NCBI RefSeq assembly: GCF_016785085.1
Contig: NZ_JAENHO010000002.1
Coordinates: 248,001-312,000, forward strand
Reading direction: 5' to 3'
Source of the DNA: Paractinoplanes lichenicola
GTDB lineage: Bacteria > Actinomycetota > Actinomycetes > Mycobacteriales > Micromonosporaceae
Length of the DNA stretch: 64,000 bases
Positions 44,864 to 53,011 of this stretch are shown piece by piece. Below the pieces are notes generated by a model, which did not search any database, had not been told where the DNA came from, and worked only from the letters and a program-made list of their open reading frames with translations. A program made the translations under genes and the position numbers. Within the stretch, counting starts at the first letter, position 1, and every line of letters starts with the position of its first letter.

Positions 44864-45403
44864 CCAGGGCTGGAGCAGCCGGGTCACCCGCGGCAACACC
44901 AGATAGGTCATGACCGGGGTCAGGCAGAGCGTGCTGATCAGCGTGCGCAGCACGACGTTGAGGTCGACGAGCAGGTGGTTGAGGCTCACCGCGGCCAGCA
45001 GGCTCACCGGGAAGAAGCCGAGCCAGATCGTCACGGCCTGCTTCCAGCGCGGCGGCGGCTTCGGCCCGGTCTCACTCGTCTCGTGGCCCTGCGGGGGATC
45101 GAACCAACCCTCGATTCCCGTACGCCGTTCCGTGCGCGTGTGCTCGACGAAGCCCTCGGCCGACGACAGCCACCAGCGCCGCTGCGGGGATTCCTCCCAG
45201 TTGCGCAGCGACTCCTCGTCGGCGAAGCGGTAGAGCATGTGCCACTCGTCGGAGCGCTGGTCGGGCCGCACCCAGCCGGTGCCGAGGAAGCCGGGGAAAT
45301 CCTCGGCCAGCGTGGTGCCCGCGTTCACCCAGGCGGACATCTCGGCGTTACGGGACGGATCGGCGCGGCGGGTGATCGCGACGGTGACGGCGGGAGACTG
45401 CAT
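44852..45403 (-). CDS. Antibiotic-biosynthesis-monooxygenase (ABM) domain membrane protein
   Basis: 183 residues. The N-terminal ~95 residues form an ABM-like ferredoxin fold (VTVAITRRADPSRNAEMSAWVNAGTTLAEDFPGFLGTGWV and WHMLYRFADEESLRNWEESPQRRWWL). The C-terminal ~70 residues have two hydrophobic segments (WLGFFPVSLLAAVSLNHLLV and VLRTLISTLCLTPVMTYLVLP), a layout found in many actinobacterial proteins. Function unknown, perhaps quinol or small-molecule oxidation near the membrane. Its 3' end overlaps the LigD-polymerase gene by 12 bp. Confidence 0.82.
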   Translation of the reverse strand: MQSPAVTVAITRRADPSRNAEMSAWVNAGTTLAEDFPGFLGTGWVRPDQRSDEWHMLYRFADEESLRNWEESPQRRWWLSSAEGFVEHTRTERRTGIEGWFDPPQGHETSETGPKPPPRWKQAVTIWLGFFPVSLLAAVSLNHLLVDLNVVLRTLISTLCLTPVMTYLVLPRVTRLLQPWLRR

Positions 45404-45486
45404 GTCTCACATTGTGGTATCCCGGGGTTTCCGGCACGCCGCGCTTCCGGTTTCCGTGCCGTGGCCCACACGGTAGGTTCCGGCAC

Positions 45487-46521
45487 ATGACCTTGCAGCG
45501 AAAGTTGTCGATGGCAGTGGCCGCGGTCGCCCTGCTCGCCCTGACCCCGTCGCCCGCCCAGGCCGGCGGCGACCTCGGCTGGAAGCTCACCCCCACCGGC
45601 ACCGAGGCCCGGTTCCGCGGCCTGGCCCCGGTCAGCGGCTCGACCGCCTGGGTCGCCGGGTCGGCCGGCACGATCCTGCGCACCGTCGACGGCGGCCGCA
45701 CCTGGGCGTCCGTCGGCCCCGCGGCGGCGGCCGGGCTCGAGTTCCGCGACATCGAGGCGTTCGACGCCCGGCACGCCGTGGCCCTGACGATCGGCAACGG
45801 CCCCGACTCCCGCCTGTACGCCACCTCGGACGGCGGCCGCACCTGGACGGAGACGTTCCGCAACGAGGACCCGGCCGCCTTCTACGACTGCCTGACGTTC
45901 CTCGACCGGCGGCACGGGCTGGCCCTCTCCGACCCGGTCGACGGCAAGTTCCGCATCCTGGCCACCCGCGACGGCGGCCGCAGCTGGGCGGTGCGGCCCA
46001 CCACCGGCATGCCCGCCGCGCTGACCGGCGAGTTCGCGTTCGCCGCCAGCGGCACCTGCGTGGTCTCGGCGGGCGGCAAGGCCCTGTTCGCCACCGGCGG
46101 CGGCGCGACGGCCCGGGTCTTCACGTCCCGCGACCTCGGCCGCACCTGGTCGGTCACGAACACTCCCGTGCCGAGCGGCCCCAGCGCCGGCATCTACAGC
46201 CTGGCCGCACGCCCCGGCGGCGCCACGATCGCGGTCGGCGGCGACTACGTGACCCCCACGGCGGCCCCTGACGGCGCCGCCTACCTGCACGGCCGCACGT
46301 GGAAGGTCGCGGCGAAGGCCCCCGGCGAATACCGCTCCGGCTCGGCCTGGCGCGGCCACACGGCGCTCGCGGTCGGCCCCACCGGCAGCGACCTGTCCTA
46401 CGACGGCGGCCGCACCTGGAAGCGCTTCGACACCGGCAGCTTCGACGCCGTCGACTGCACCCCCGGCGGCGCGTGCTGGGCCTCCGGCGAAAAGGGCCGC
46501 GTCGCCAAGCTGACCCGCTAG
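45487..46521 (+). CDS. Secreted YCF48/BNR-repeat beta-propeller protein (oxidoreductase-like)
   Basis: 344 residues with a signal peptide (MTLQRKLSMAVAAVALLALTP...PAQA). Repeated blades ending D-G-G-R-T-W occur five times or so: TVDGGRTWASV, TSDGGRTWTET, TRDGGRSWAV, SRDLGRTWSVT and SYDGGRTWKRF. This matches the Asp-box/YCF48-like (photosystem II stability factor) repeat family often annotated as oxidoreductase in actinobacteria. No catalytic site is evident; likely an extracellular binding scaffold. It is divergent from the ABM gene. Confidence 0.85.
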   Translation: MTLQRKLSMAVAAVALLALTPSPAQAGGDLGWKLTPTGTEARFRGLAPVSGSTAWVAGSAGTILRTVDGGRTWASVGPAAAAGLEFRDIEAFDARHAVALTIGNGPDSRLYATSDGGRTWTETFRNEDPAAFYDCLTFLDRRHGLALSDPVDGKFRILATRDGGRSWAVRPTTGMPAALTGEFAFAASGTCVVSAGGKALFATGGGATARVFTSRDLGRTWSVTNTPVPSGPSAGIYSLAARPGGATIAVGGDYVTPTAAPDGAAYLHGRTWKVAAKAPGEYRSGSAWRGHTALAVGPTGSDLSYDGGRTWKRFDTGSFDAVDCTPGGACWASGEKGRVAKLTR

Positions 46522-46931
46522 GCCGGTTCGTCGCTCCGGTGCGACCCCTCCCGGCGTCGCACCGGAGCCCCGGCCCGGATCGCCCGCGGGATCTCGGCCA
46601 TCCGGTCGACCCGCTCGATCAAGGCGGCCTGCTCTTCGGCCGAGGCCGACGTGTCCAGTTCGACCCCGTACGCGATCCCTGTCGAGGCCCAGCTCTCCGA
46701 GTCGAACCCACCCGATGCCGTCACCCGCACCCCGCCGAGCCGCAGCCCCAACTCGGCCGCCTCGCGATAGAGGTCGTTCAGCACACACCCGGCCGCGGCG
46801 AGATGCAACAGATGAGCCCCGGTGAACTCCGCCCCGACGCTGACCCCGCCCTCGGTCCACCGATGCGGAAACCGCACGCCACCCTCGACCCGGAACGACC
46901 CGGCCCCCACCACCACCGCGAACCCGTCCAC
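46518..46931 (-). CDS. OsmC-family protein
   Basis: 137 residues. The OsmC fold is seen in GSFRVEGGVRFPHRWTEGG and the helix GAHLLHLAAAGCVLNDLYREAAELGLRLGGVRVTASGGFD. The conserved cysteine in AAGCVLNDLY corresponds to the peroxidatic thiol position near the YcE end, but I see no second (resolving) Cys, so this may be a Cys1-type enzyme or a thiol-disulfide/detox protein rather than a classical organic-hydroperoxide reductase. The stop overlaps the YCF48-like gene. Confidence 0.8.
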   Translation of the reverse strand: MDGFAVVVGAGSFRVEGGVRFPHRWTEGGVSVGAEFTGAHLLHLAAAGCVLNDLYREAAELGLRLGGVRVTASGGFDSESWASTGIAYGVELDTSASAEEQAALIERVDRMAEIPRAIRAGAPVRRREGSHRSDEPA

Positions 46932-47385
46932 CGTCGCCCCCCTCGCAGCTCAGCCCGGCCCCGAAGCAAACGATCATGCCCCGTGCGGCCCGTGTAACCC
47001 ACCCCAACCGGGGGCCTCCGCCCTGCCCAGAATTGTGTCGCCTTCCGCCGATCTTGGGAGCGGCGCCTGTGGACAACCGCGGACTGTGGATAACTCCGGC
47101 GTGCGGCACAAACTGTGCTACGAGCGGGACGCCGATCGGGGCGAGGCGGGCGAGGCGCTGAGGCGCTGCTGGGCGGCGGGCTGATGCCGGTTTCGGCCGA
47201 CATGCGGGGTGTAGTTCGCCGGTGGAAGCGCTCATCAGCAAGCCGATCCGGCGCACCAGTGCGTGATCAAGCGCTGGGTCGCGCGCTGACCGGCCCGGCC
47301 GCTGGGTGAGGGCCTGGATGCGGCCGGGCGGGGTGGGGCTGAGATCCGGGTCGCTCTGCGGGGTGGGCTTCGGTAAGGATGGGGG
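46932..47385. other. 454-bp gap: no gene, holds repeat E
   Basis: Between the OsmC start (minus strand) and the acylase start. Contains the intergenic repeat 46998-47093. Short ORFs here lack a ribosome site and codon preference. The 47100-47380 segment should contain the acylase promoter, with no clear -10 seen. Confidence 0.5.
46998..47093. repeat. Intergenic repeat E: C-rich/G-rich block plus two DnaA-box 9-mers (reverse)
   Basis: CCCACCCCAACCGGGGGCC then TCCGCCCT (46998-47024) precedes TGTGGACAA (47068-47076) and TGTGGATAA (47085-47093), the reverse complements of TTGTCCACA and TTATCCACA, spaced 17 bp. CCGGGGGNCCTCCRCCCT is shared with repeat A, while the boxes are inverted relative to it. 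Confidence 0.55.
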
Positions 47386-49191
47386 ATGCGGGTTTTTCGG
47401 GACGGGTTCGGGGTTCCGCATCTGCGGGCCGACTCGGTGGATGAGCTGGCCTATTTGCAGGGGCGGGTGACCGCGGCCGATCGGGGGGCTCAGATCGAGG
47501 TCGAGCGCCGCCGCTCCGAGGGGTTGCTGGCCGAGCGGGAGGGCCCCGACGCGCTGGGCTGGGACAGGTTCGCCCGGCGGGCCCGCATCGACGACACCGC
47601 GCGCCGCGCGTTCGCCAAGCTCGATTCCCGTACGAAGGCCTGGCTGCGGGCCTATGCCGACGGTGTCAAAGCCGGCGGGATCACCTGGCATCCGTGGTCG
47701 TCGCTGGGGGTCTTTCTGGCCCGGCACATCATGTTCGCGAGTTTTCCCAGCAAGCTGTGGAACTCGCATGTCGAGCGCACACTGGGCCCGCACGCCGTCG
47801 CCTGGTTCCTCGCCGACGGTGACAAGGACGGCAGCAACGCGTGGCTCAAAGAGGGCGAGATCGCCGGCGACCCGCATCGGCTGATCGAGCTGCCCGGCGT
47901 CTATCAGCAGGTCCGCCTGGCCTGCCCCGAGTTCGACGTGGCCGGGCTGACCTTCGCGGGCGTCCCGGGCGTGCAGCATTTCGGGCACACCGGCGGCGTC
48001 GCCTGGGCCGTGACCAACGCGATGGCCGACTATCAGGATCTGTTCGTCGAGGAGCTGCGCCGCACGCCGACGGGGGTCGAGGCGCGGGGTCCCCACGGGT
48101 GGGAGCGCGTCGCGGTGCACACCGAGACCATTCCCGTACGAGGGGGAGGCAGCGAGCTGGTCGAGGTGATCGAGACGGCGCGCGGGCCGATGATCGACGA
48201 CGCCCTGAGCCTGCGCACGCCGACCCGGGCCGAGTTCGATCTCGGGTTCTCGGCGCTGTTGCCGCTGCTGCACGCGTCCACCGTGGACGACGTGGCGGCC
48301 GCCCTCGAGCGCTGGTCGGAGCCGGTCAACAGCATCCTCACGGCCGACACCACGGGACGCGCGCTGCAGCTCACGGTGGGCCGGGTGCCGGTTCGCCTTG
48401 CGCGCAACGGGCGGGTGCCGGTGCCGGCGTGGGATCAGACGTACGCATGGCGGCCGGGCTATGTGCCGATGACCCGGGTGGAGCTGACGGGCGTGACCGT
48501 GAACGCCAACGATCGGCGGCCGGACACGGAGGCGTACGGGAACGCTTTTGCCTCGAAGGCCCGCGCGCACCGGATCCGGGAGCTGATCGACGAGGGGGTG
48601 CCGTCGGCGCGGATCCACATGGACACGCCGATGCCCGCGGGCAGCGTCGAAGCCGGTCGGCTCGCGGCGTGGCGGTTCGAGGTCGCGCGGCGGCTGCACG
48701 AGCATCCGGCGCTCAAGCCGCTCATGCAGCCGCACGGGTTCGATCCGCTCTTCGACGGCTGGACCGATCCGCGGGCCAAGATCGGCGGGATGCTGGACGC
48801 CGTGCTGGCCGGGCTCGGGCTGACCGCCGAGGAACTGGTCGATCCGGCGTCGATCGAGTCGGGCCCGTGGGGCGAGCGGCACCTTCTCGAGCCCGTACGG
48901 CTTCCCGGGCTGACCGCCGGGATCCCGCGCACCGAGCTGGGCGGCGAACGCGACTCCGTGCTCTGCCTCAACAGCGTGCCGGGCGTGACCGATCGGTGCT
49001 CGCGCGGCCCGGTCGCCCGCTACGTGTGGGACATCGCCGATCGGCAACGCAGCCGCTGGGTCGTGCCGTTCGGGGCGTCCGGCGATCCGGCCTCGCCGCA
49101 CTTCGCCGACCAGCTCCCGCTGTGGCAGCGCGGCGACCTGATTCCGCTGGTCACGGACTGGTCCGCGCTGATCGAGGAGACGCTAGTCTGA
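47386..49191 (+). CDS. Penicillin-acylase-family N-terminal nucleophile hydrolase
   Basis: 601 residues without a signal peptide. Autoprocessing site GDKDGSNAWLKEG: the Ser150 after Gly becomes the nucleophile, with Asn/Trp as in penicillin amidases. The alpha part (~149 residues) precedes the beta part with TFAGVPGVQHFGHTGGVAWAVTNAMADYQDLFVE and later LCLNSVPGVTDRCSRGPVARYVWD. Substrates may be beta-lactams, acyl-homoserine lactones or N-acyl amino acids; the pocket is not resolved. It probably functions in the cytoplasm, unlike secreted quorum-quenching acylases. Confidence 0.9.
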   Translation: MRVFRDGFGVPHLRADSVDELAYLQGRVTAADRGAQIEVERRRSEGLLAEREGPDALGWDRFARRARIDDTARRAFAKLDSRTKAWLRAYADGVKAGGITWHPWSSLGVFLARHIMFASFPSKLWNSHVERTLGPHAVAWFLADGDKDGSNAWLKEGEIAGDPHRLIELPGVYQQVRLACPEFDVAGLTFAGVPGVQHFGHTGGVAWAVTNAMADYQDLFVEELRRTPTGVEARGPHGWERVAVHTETIPVRGGGSELVEVIETARGPMIDDALSLRTPTRAEFDLGFSALLPLLHASTVDDVAAALERWSEPVNSILTADTTGRALQLTVGRVPVRLARNGRVPVPAWDQTYAWRPGYVPMTRVELTGVTVNANDRRPDTEAYGNAFASKARAHRIRELIDEGVPSARIHMDTPMPAGSVEAGRLAAWRFEVARRLHEHPALKPLMQPHGFDPLFDGWTDPRAKIGGMLDAVLAGLGLTAEELVDPASIESGPWGERHLLEPVRLPGLTAGIPRTELGGERDSVLCLNSVPGVTDRCSRGPVARYVWDIADRQRSRWVVPFGASGDPASPHFADQLPLWQRGDLIPLVTDWSALIEETLV

Positions 49192-49196
49192 CGTTC

Positions 49197-49646
49197 ATGA
49201 AGTTGCGTGCGGAGCTGCAGCGTACGGGCGGGAATACCACCGGTTTCGAGGTGCCCGACGAGTTCGTGGCCGGGCTCGGTGGCGGTGGCCGGCCCAAGGT
49301 GGTCGTGGTGGTGAACGGCTTCACGTTCCGCTCGACGATCGCGAAGATGGGCGGCAGCTACTGGCTGGGCGTCAGCGCGGAGCGGCGCGAGGCGGCCGGC
49401 GTGAGCGGCGGGGAGACGTACGACCTCGACGTCGAGCTGGACACCGCGCCGCGCGAGATCGAGGTGCCCGACGACCTGCGGGCCGCCCTCGACGCCGAAC
49501 CCGCCGCGCGCGATTTCTGGGCGACGCTGTCGTTCTCCAACCAGCGCTACCACGTCGACCAGCTCACCGGGGCGAAGACGGCCGAGACCCGCGAGCGGCG
49601 ACTGGCCAAATCCGTCGCCCTGCTCGCCTCGGGCAAGGCCCGCTAA
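49197..49646 (+). CDS. DUF1905/YdeI (OmdA)-like protein
   Basis: 149 residues from ATG 49197, 5 bp after the acylase stop. MKLRAELQRTGGNTTGFEVPDEFVAGLGGGGRPKVVVVVNGFTFRSTIAKMGGSYWLGVSAERREAAGVSGGETYDLDVELDT is the DUF1905 beta-barrel pattern. The tail (PDDLRAALDAEPAARDFWATLSFSNQRYHVDQLTGAKTAETRERRLAKSVALLASGKAR) matches the YdeI/OmdA type associated with bacteriocin or antimicrobial protection in some hosts. Likely co-transcribed with the acylase. Ends 4 bp into the convergent gene. Confidence 0.85.
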   Translation: MKLRAELQRTGGNTTGFEVPDEFVAGLGGGGRPKVVVVVNGFTFRSTIAKMGGSYWLGVSAERREAAGVSGGETYDLDVELDTAPREIEVPDDLRAALDAEPAARDFWATLSFSNQRYHVDQLTGAKTAETRERRLAKSVALLASGKAR

Positions 49647-50857
49647 CCGGCCGGCCGGTAGGCCACCTCGTTGTCGAGCAGGCGCGTCCACTCCGGTCGC
49701 CACGGCACGGCCCGGCTGCCCATCTCGTCCAGCAGGTTGGTGCGCCACGGGCCGGAGACGCCGTCGTCGGACCACCACTTCGGCCACGAGTCGTACCGGC
49801 GCTCGACGAGGATCTCGGTCGGGGTCGTCTGCACGCGGATGAACAGCCACCGCCCGTACCGGGGGTCGGACTCGGCCCGCCGCAGCCCGCGCAGCAGATC
49901 GCTGACCTCCTGGAAGGCGCCGAACCGGCGCTCGCCCGGGCGGTCGGCCGGCGGGTGCTTGCCGGCCTGCACGCTCAGGCTGGTGGCGTCGGCGTAGGCG
50001 AGCACCGTGCAGCGGCCGTCCTGTTGCGGCGCGCGGTCGCGCATCCACGCGGCCAGCGACTCGAGCTCGGCCGTCTCCGGTGGTTCGGGCCGGTTGAGCT
50101 CGCTAGCCTCGTGCATGGCGGCCCACACCATCCGGTCGTGCTCGCCCTGGCTGAGCCGTCGCACGCGGCGCATCGGCGGGCGCTCCCCGGCCGGGATGCG
50201 CGGCGGGCGGGTGCCCGCGGTGATGCCGCCCCGGCCCGACGCGAACAGCGCGGCCCGCAGGTCGAGGGCGGGATCGGTGAGCCGGCCCAGCAGCCGCTCG
50301 AACGACGCGCCGCTGACCTCGCCGCGGATGGCCGCGGTCAGCAGATCCTCGCCCGCGCCGCGCACGTCGTCGCGCTCGGCCGGCGAGGCCAGCTCGTGCC
50401 GGCCCCACTCGGTGATGATCTCGGCCAGCTCCTGCAGCGTGTTCTCGTTGCTGAGCACCGGGCCGACGGTCTGCACCAGGCCGTCGCCCAGCCCGTCCCG
50501 ATAGCGGGTGCGCGACCAGCGGCCCTCGGCGTGCCACACCACGAAGCCCAGCCGGTCGGCCTCGGCCAGCGCGGTCAGGTCGTCCCAGGGCAGCCACTCG
50601 GGCGCGCCGGTGAGCAGGTCGATCGGCGGGTCGGCCTCGGCGGTGGCGCTGTGGTCACGGTCGTAGCCGAACAGCACCGCGCGGGCGCCCTCGACCAGCG
50701 CGAGGCGGGCCCAGCTGCCGCCGTGGTCGTCGTGGTGCGCCCCGCGGTCGTCGACGAACCACACGTCGGCATACCCGATGCCGGTCAGCGCGGCGGACAG
50801 CGTCGCCCAGCGGGTCCAGAGCAGTCCCGGGGCGGGCAGGTCGACATCGGTGCGCAT
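49643..50857 (-). CDS. Hypothetical protein, two-part actinobacterial family
   Basis: 404 residues from ATG 50857. The N-terminal half has a small globular part (LTGIGYADVWFVDDRGAHHDDHGGSWARLALVEGARAVLFGYDRDHSAT) with SUKH/Imm-like appearance, then ALAEADRLGFVVWHAEGRWSRTRYRDGL. The C-terminal half holds MVWAAMHEASELNRPEPPETAELESLAAWMRDRAPQQDGRCTVLAYAD and ends PKWWSDDGVSGPWRTNLLDEMGSRAVPWRPEWTRLLD. The two parts look like distinct immunity- or YezG-type folds, but I cannot name a family with certainty. It could be an immunity protein for contact-dependent toxins; inference only. Confidence 0.6.
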   Translation of the reverse strand: MRTDVDLPAPGLLWTRWATLSAALTGIGYADVWFVDDRGAHHDDHGGSWARLALVEGARAVLFGYDRDHSATAEADPPIDLLTGAPEWLPWDDLTALAEADRLGFVVWHAEGRWSRTRYRDGLGDGLVQTVGPVLSNENTLQELAEIITEWGRHELASPAERDDVRGAGEDLLTAAIRGEVSGASFERLLGRLTDPALDLRAALFASGRGGITAGTRPPRIPAGERPPMRRVRRLSQGEHDRMVWAAMHEASELNRPEPPETAELESLAAWMRDRAPQQDGRCTVLAYADATSLSVQAGKHPPADRPGERRFGAFQEVSDLLRGLRRAESDPRYGRWLFIRVQTTPTEILVERRYDSWPKWWSDDGVSGPWRTNLLDEMGSRAVPWRPEWTRLLDNEVAYRPAG

Positions 50858-51025
50858 CCGTCCACTGTGCCAAACGCCGCCGGGGCGATCACACCCCCCT
50901 ACGGCCCCGGACGCGGGCCTTCCGCGAAAAGGCCCATCACCACCCGTGACGCCGAACCGAAGGTCTCGGGCTGAATCGCCGGTTTTGCGATATCGCTCAT
51001 GATCACTGAGCGTGCATCGACTCTC

Positions 51026-51031
51026 TACAAT
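51026..51031 (+). promoter_or_regulatory. Possible -10 element upstream of S33 peptidase
   Basis: TACAAT lies 54 bp upstream of the ATG at 51085 within a stretch of lower GC. No convincing -35 is seen 16-19 bp upstream. A 7-bp hairpin (GGGCCTT at 50915, AAGGCCC at 50929) lies further upstream, of unknown use. Confidence 0.3.
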
Positions 51032-51084
51032 GCCGAGGGTCGCGGCACCGCCGCCGCGACTCCACCAGCAGAAGGGTCGTCCGT

Positions 51085-52770
51085 ATGCCACGAACGCACC
51101 GACTACTGACCATCGCGCTCGCCGGCGCACTGGTGACCGGCTCGGCTTTCGCCGGTGCCGCTCCCGCCGCGGCCGGACGCGCTCAATCAGAAGCTCGGCT
51201 TGTCGACGCTGTGCCTACGCCGAAGCTCGACTGGTACAAGTGTTACGGGATCGCCGAGTGCGCCACCGTCCGGCTGCCGCTCGACTATCGCCAGCCCAAG
51301 GGCAAGACCACCGAGATCGCCGTGCTGCGGGTCAAGGCCAAGAATCAGGCCAAGCGCATCGGCAGCCTGTTCGTCAACCCGGGCGGGCCCGGCGGCTCCG
51401 CGACGCAGTTCGCGCTCGCCTCGCCCGACTTCCTCAGCGACGCCCTGACCGAGCGCTTCGACGTCGTCGGCGTCGACCCGCGCGGCATCGGCGCCAGCGA
51501 GCAGGTCAAGTGCTTCCCCTCGGTGCGGGCGCAGGCCGAGGTGCTCAACCTGCTGAACGTGCCGTTCCCCGTCACCGCCGCCGAGGAACGCGACTACGTG
51601 GCCGGCTCCAAGAAGCTCGGCCAGGCCTGCTCGACCACGGGCCGGCCGCTCACCGCCCACGCGTCCACCGCCGAGGTCGCGCGCGACATGGACGTCGTGC
51701 GCCGCGCCGTCGGCGACAAGAAGCTCAGCTACCTGGGCTTCAGCTACGGCAGCGCGCTGGGTCAGTATTACGCCAACATGTTCCCGGACCGCTTCCGGGC
51801 CCTGGTCGTCGACGGCGTGCTCGACCCGACGGCGTGGGTCGGCAACACCCGGCAGATCCTCGACCAGCGGCTGCGCTCCAGCGACGGGGCGTACAAGGCG
51901 CTGCACGAGATCCTGGTCCGCTGCGACAAGGCGGGCGAGAGCAAGTGCGTCTTCGCCGAGGGCGATCCGGTCAAGCACTTCGACCAGATCGCCGAGCGGC
52001 TCAAGACCGACCCGCTCGACTTCCCCGACGGGGCCGGCGGCACGATCCAGGTGACGTACGCGATCTTCATCAGCGCCGTGCTCAGCACGCTCTACAGCAC
52101 CGAGGCGGGGGCCGGGGTCACGCAGCTGGCCGCCGAGATCGCCACGGCGCAGGAGGGCGGCACGACCGCGCCGCTGCTCGCGCGGGTCAACGCGGCCAAG
52201 GCCTCCCGGGCGTACGACTTCCCGTACGAGAACGGCTTCGAGGCCGGCGCCACGGTGATCTGCACCGACGGCAGGCACCCGGCCGACGCGTCCTCGTGGC
52301 CGGCCCTCGTCGACCGCCGCGAGCGCGAGGCCAAGTATTTCGGCCGCTCGTGGGGCTGGATCGACAGCCAGTGTGCGAACAAGACCTGGACCGTCCAGGA
52401 CAAGAACGCGTACACCGGGCCCTTCACCAAGCGCACCGCGAACAAGTTCCTGATCGTCGGCAACTTCTGGGACCCGGCGACCAACTACCGCGGCGCCGTG
52501 TCGTCGCGGGCGCTGGCGCCGAACGCGAGCCTGCTCTCCAGCAACAACTGGGGTCACACCGCGTACGGCTCCGGGGTCTGCGCGACCACGACGATCGACA
52601 ACTATCTGCTGACCGGCCAGGCCCCGCAGGACGGTAAGACCTGCACCGACGCCGCTCAGCCGTTCACCGAGCCGCTGCCCGCGGCCTCGGCCACCACGAA
52701 GGCGGCCACCGCCAAGCAGCGGCCGCCCGTCGCGACGATCCGTCCCGACTCGATTCTGATCGCGGACTGA
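51085..52770 (+). CDS. Secreted S33-type tripeptidyl aminopeptidase/alpha-beta hydrolase
   Basis: 561 residues with a signal peptide ending near AAPAAAG (residue ~30). The oxyanion/HGGP-like region is FVNPGGPGGSA, nucleophile in YLGFSYGSALGQYYANMFPDR, catalytic Asp in VGNFWDPATNY and His in NNWGHTAYG. A C-terminal TAP-like domain follows. Similar Streptomyces proteins (SlpD/SlpE, Tap) remove tripeptides from secreted proteins. Acts outside the cell. A 12-bp stem hairpin follows its stop. Confidence 0.9.
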   Translation: MPRTHRLLTIALAGALVTGSAFAGAAPAAAGRAQSEARLVDAVPTPKLDWYKCYGIAECATVRLPLDYRQPKGKTTEIAVLRVKAKNQAKRIGSLFVNPGGPGGSATQFALASPDFLSDALTERFDVVGVDPRGIGASEQVKCFPSVRAQAEVLNLLNVPFPVTAAEERDYVAGSKKLGQACSTTGRPLTAHASTAEVARDMDVVRRAVGDKKLSYLGFSYGSALGQYYANMFPDRFRALVVDGVLDPTAWVGNTRQILDQRLRSSDGAYKALHEILVRCDKAGESKCVFAEGDPVKHFDQIAERLKTDPLDFPDGAGGTIQVTYAIFISAVLSTLYSTEAGAGVTQLAAEIATAQEGGTTAPLLARVNAAKASRAYDFPYENGFEAGATVICTDGRHPADASSWPALVDRREREAKYFGRSWGWIDSQCANKTWTVQDKNAYTGPFTKRTANKFLIVGNFWDPATNYRGAVSSRALAPNASLLSSNNWGHTAYGSGVCATTTIDNYLLTGQAPQDGKTCTDAAQPFTEPLPAASATTKAATAKQRPPVATIRPDSILIAD

Positions 52771-52775
52771 CCGGC

Positions 52776-52815
52776 GGGGCTTCCGCCAGGCCGCCCTAGG
52801 TGTGGCGGAAGCCCC
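52776..52815. terminator. Bidirectional hairpin terminator
   Basis: GGGGCTTCCGCC (52776-52787) and GGCGGAAGCCCC (52804-52815), 12-bp perfect stem with a 16-nt loop, directly after the peptidase stop. It overlaps the last codons of the convergent 40-residue micro-ORF. Confidence 0.7.
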
Positions 52816-52918
52816 CGTCCGAAGGCTTCCAGTCGGCGCTGTCACGCGTGTCCACAGTGTGGCCCGTGACGGCGGCGGCGAGGATCATCAGGAAGAACAG
52901 TGCGATTGCGATAGCCAT
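52796..52918 (-). CDS. Micro-ORF, 40-residue small membrane protein
   Basis: Starts MAIAIALFFLMILAAAVTGH and continues TVDTRDSADWKPSDGGFRHT. One N-terminal transmembrane helix (residues 2-18) is followed by a short hydrophilic tail. G/C-rich third positions and a clear membrane-tail pattern support coding. The end lies in the peptidase terminator hairpin. It is divergent from the regulator gene that starts at 53012. Function unknown; similar small ORFs occur in Actinobacteria, as far as I recall, so it may be conserved. Confidence 0.6.
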   Translation of the reverse strand: MAIAIALFFLMILAAAVTGHTVDTRDSADWKPSDGGFRHT

Positions 52919-53011
52919 GACTTAGAGCTTCGTCCCGCTCGCTCATGGTCGACAGTGGCAGTGATGCCATACATCTTCAAAATCCTGCCAAGCGGCCGTA
53001 TGCTCCGTCAC

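Noticed and set aside
45325..49101. Long minus-strand frame of 1258 codons over the acylase
   Set aside because: Composition is Arg/Gly/Pro-rich with no domain, and it lies opposite well supported genes; typical high-GC shadow.
50915..50935. Hairpin GGGCCTT...AAGGCCC as a terminator
   Set aside because: It lies between divergent genes, where no transcript should end; could be chance in high-GC DNA.
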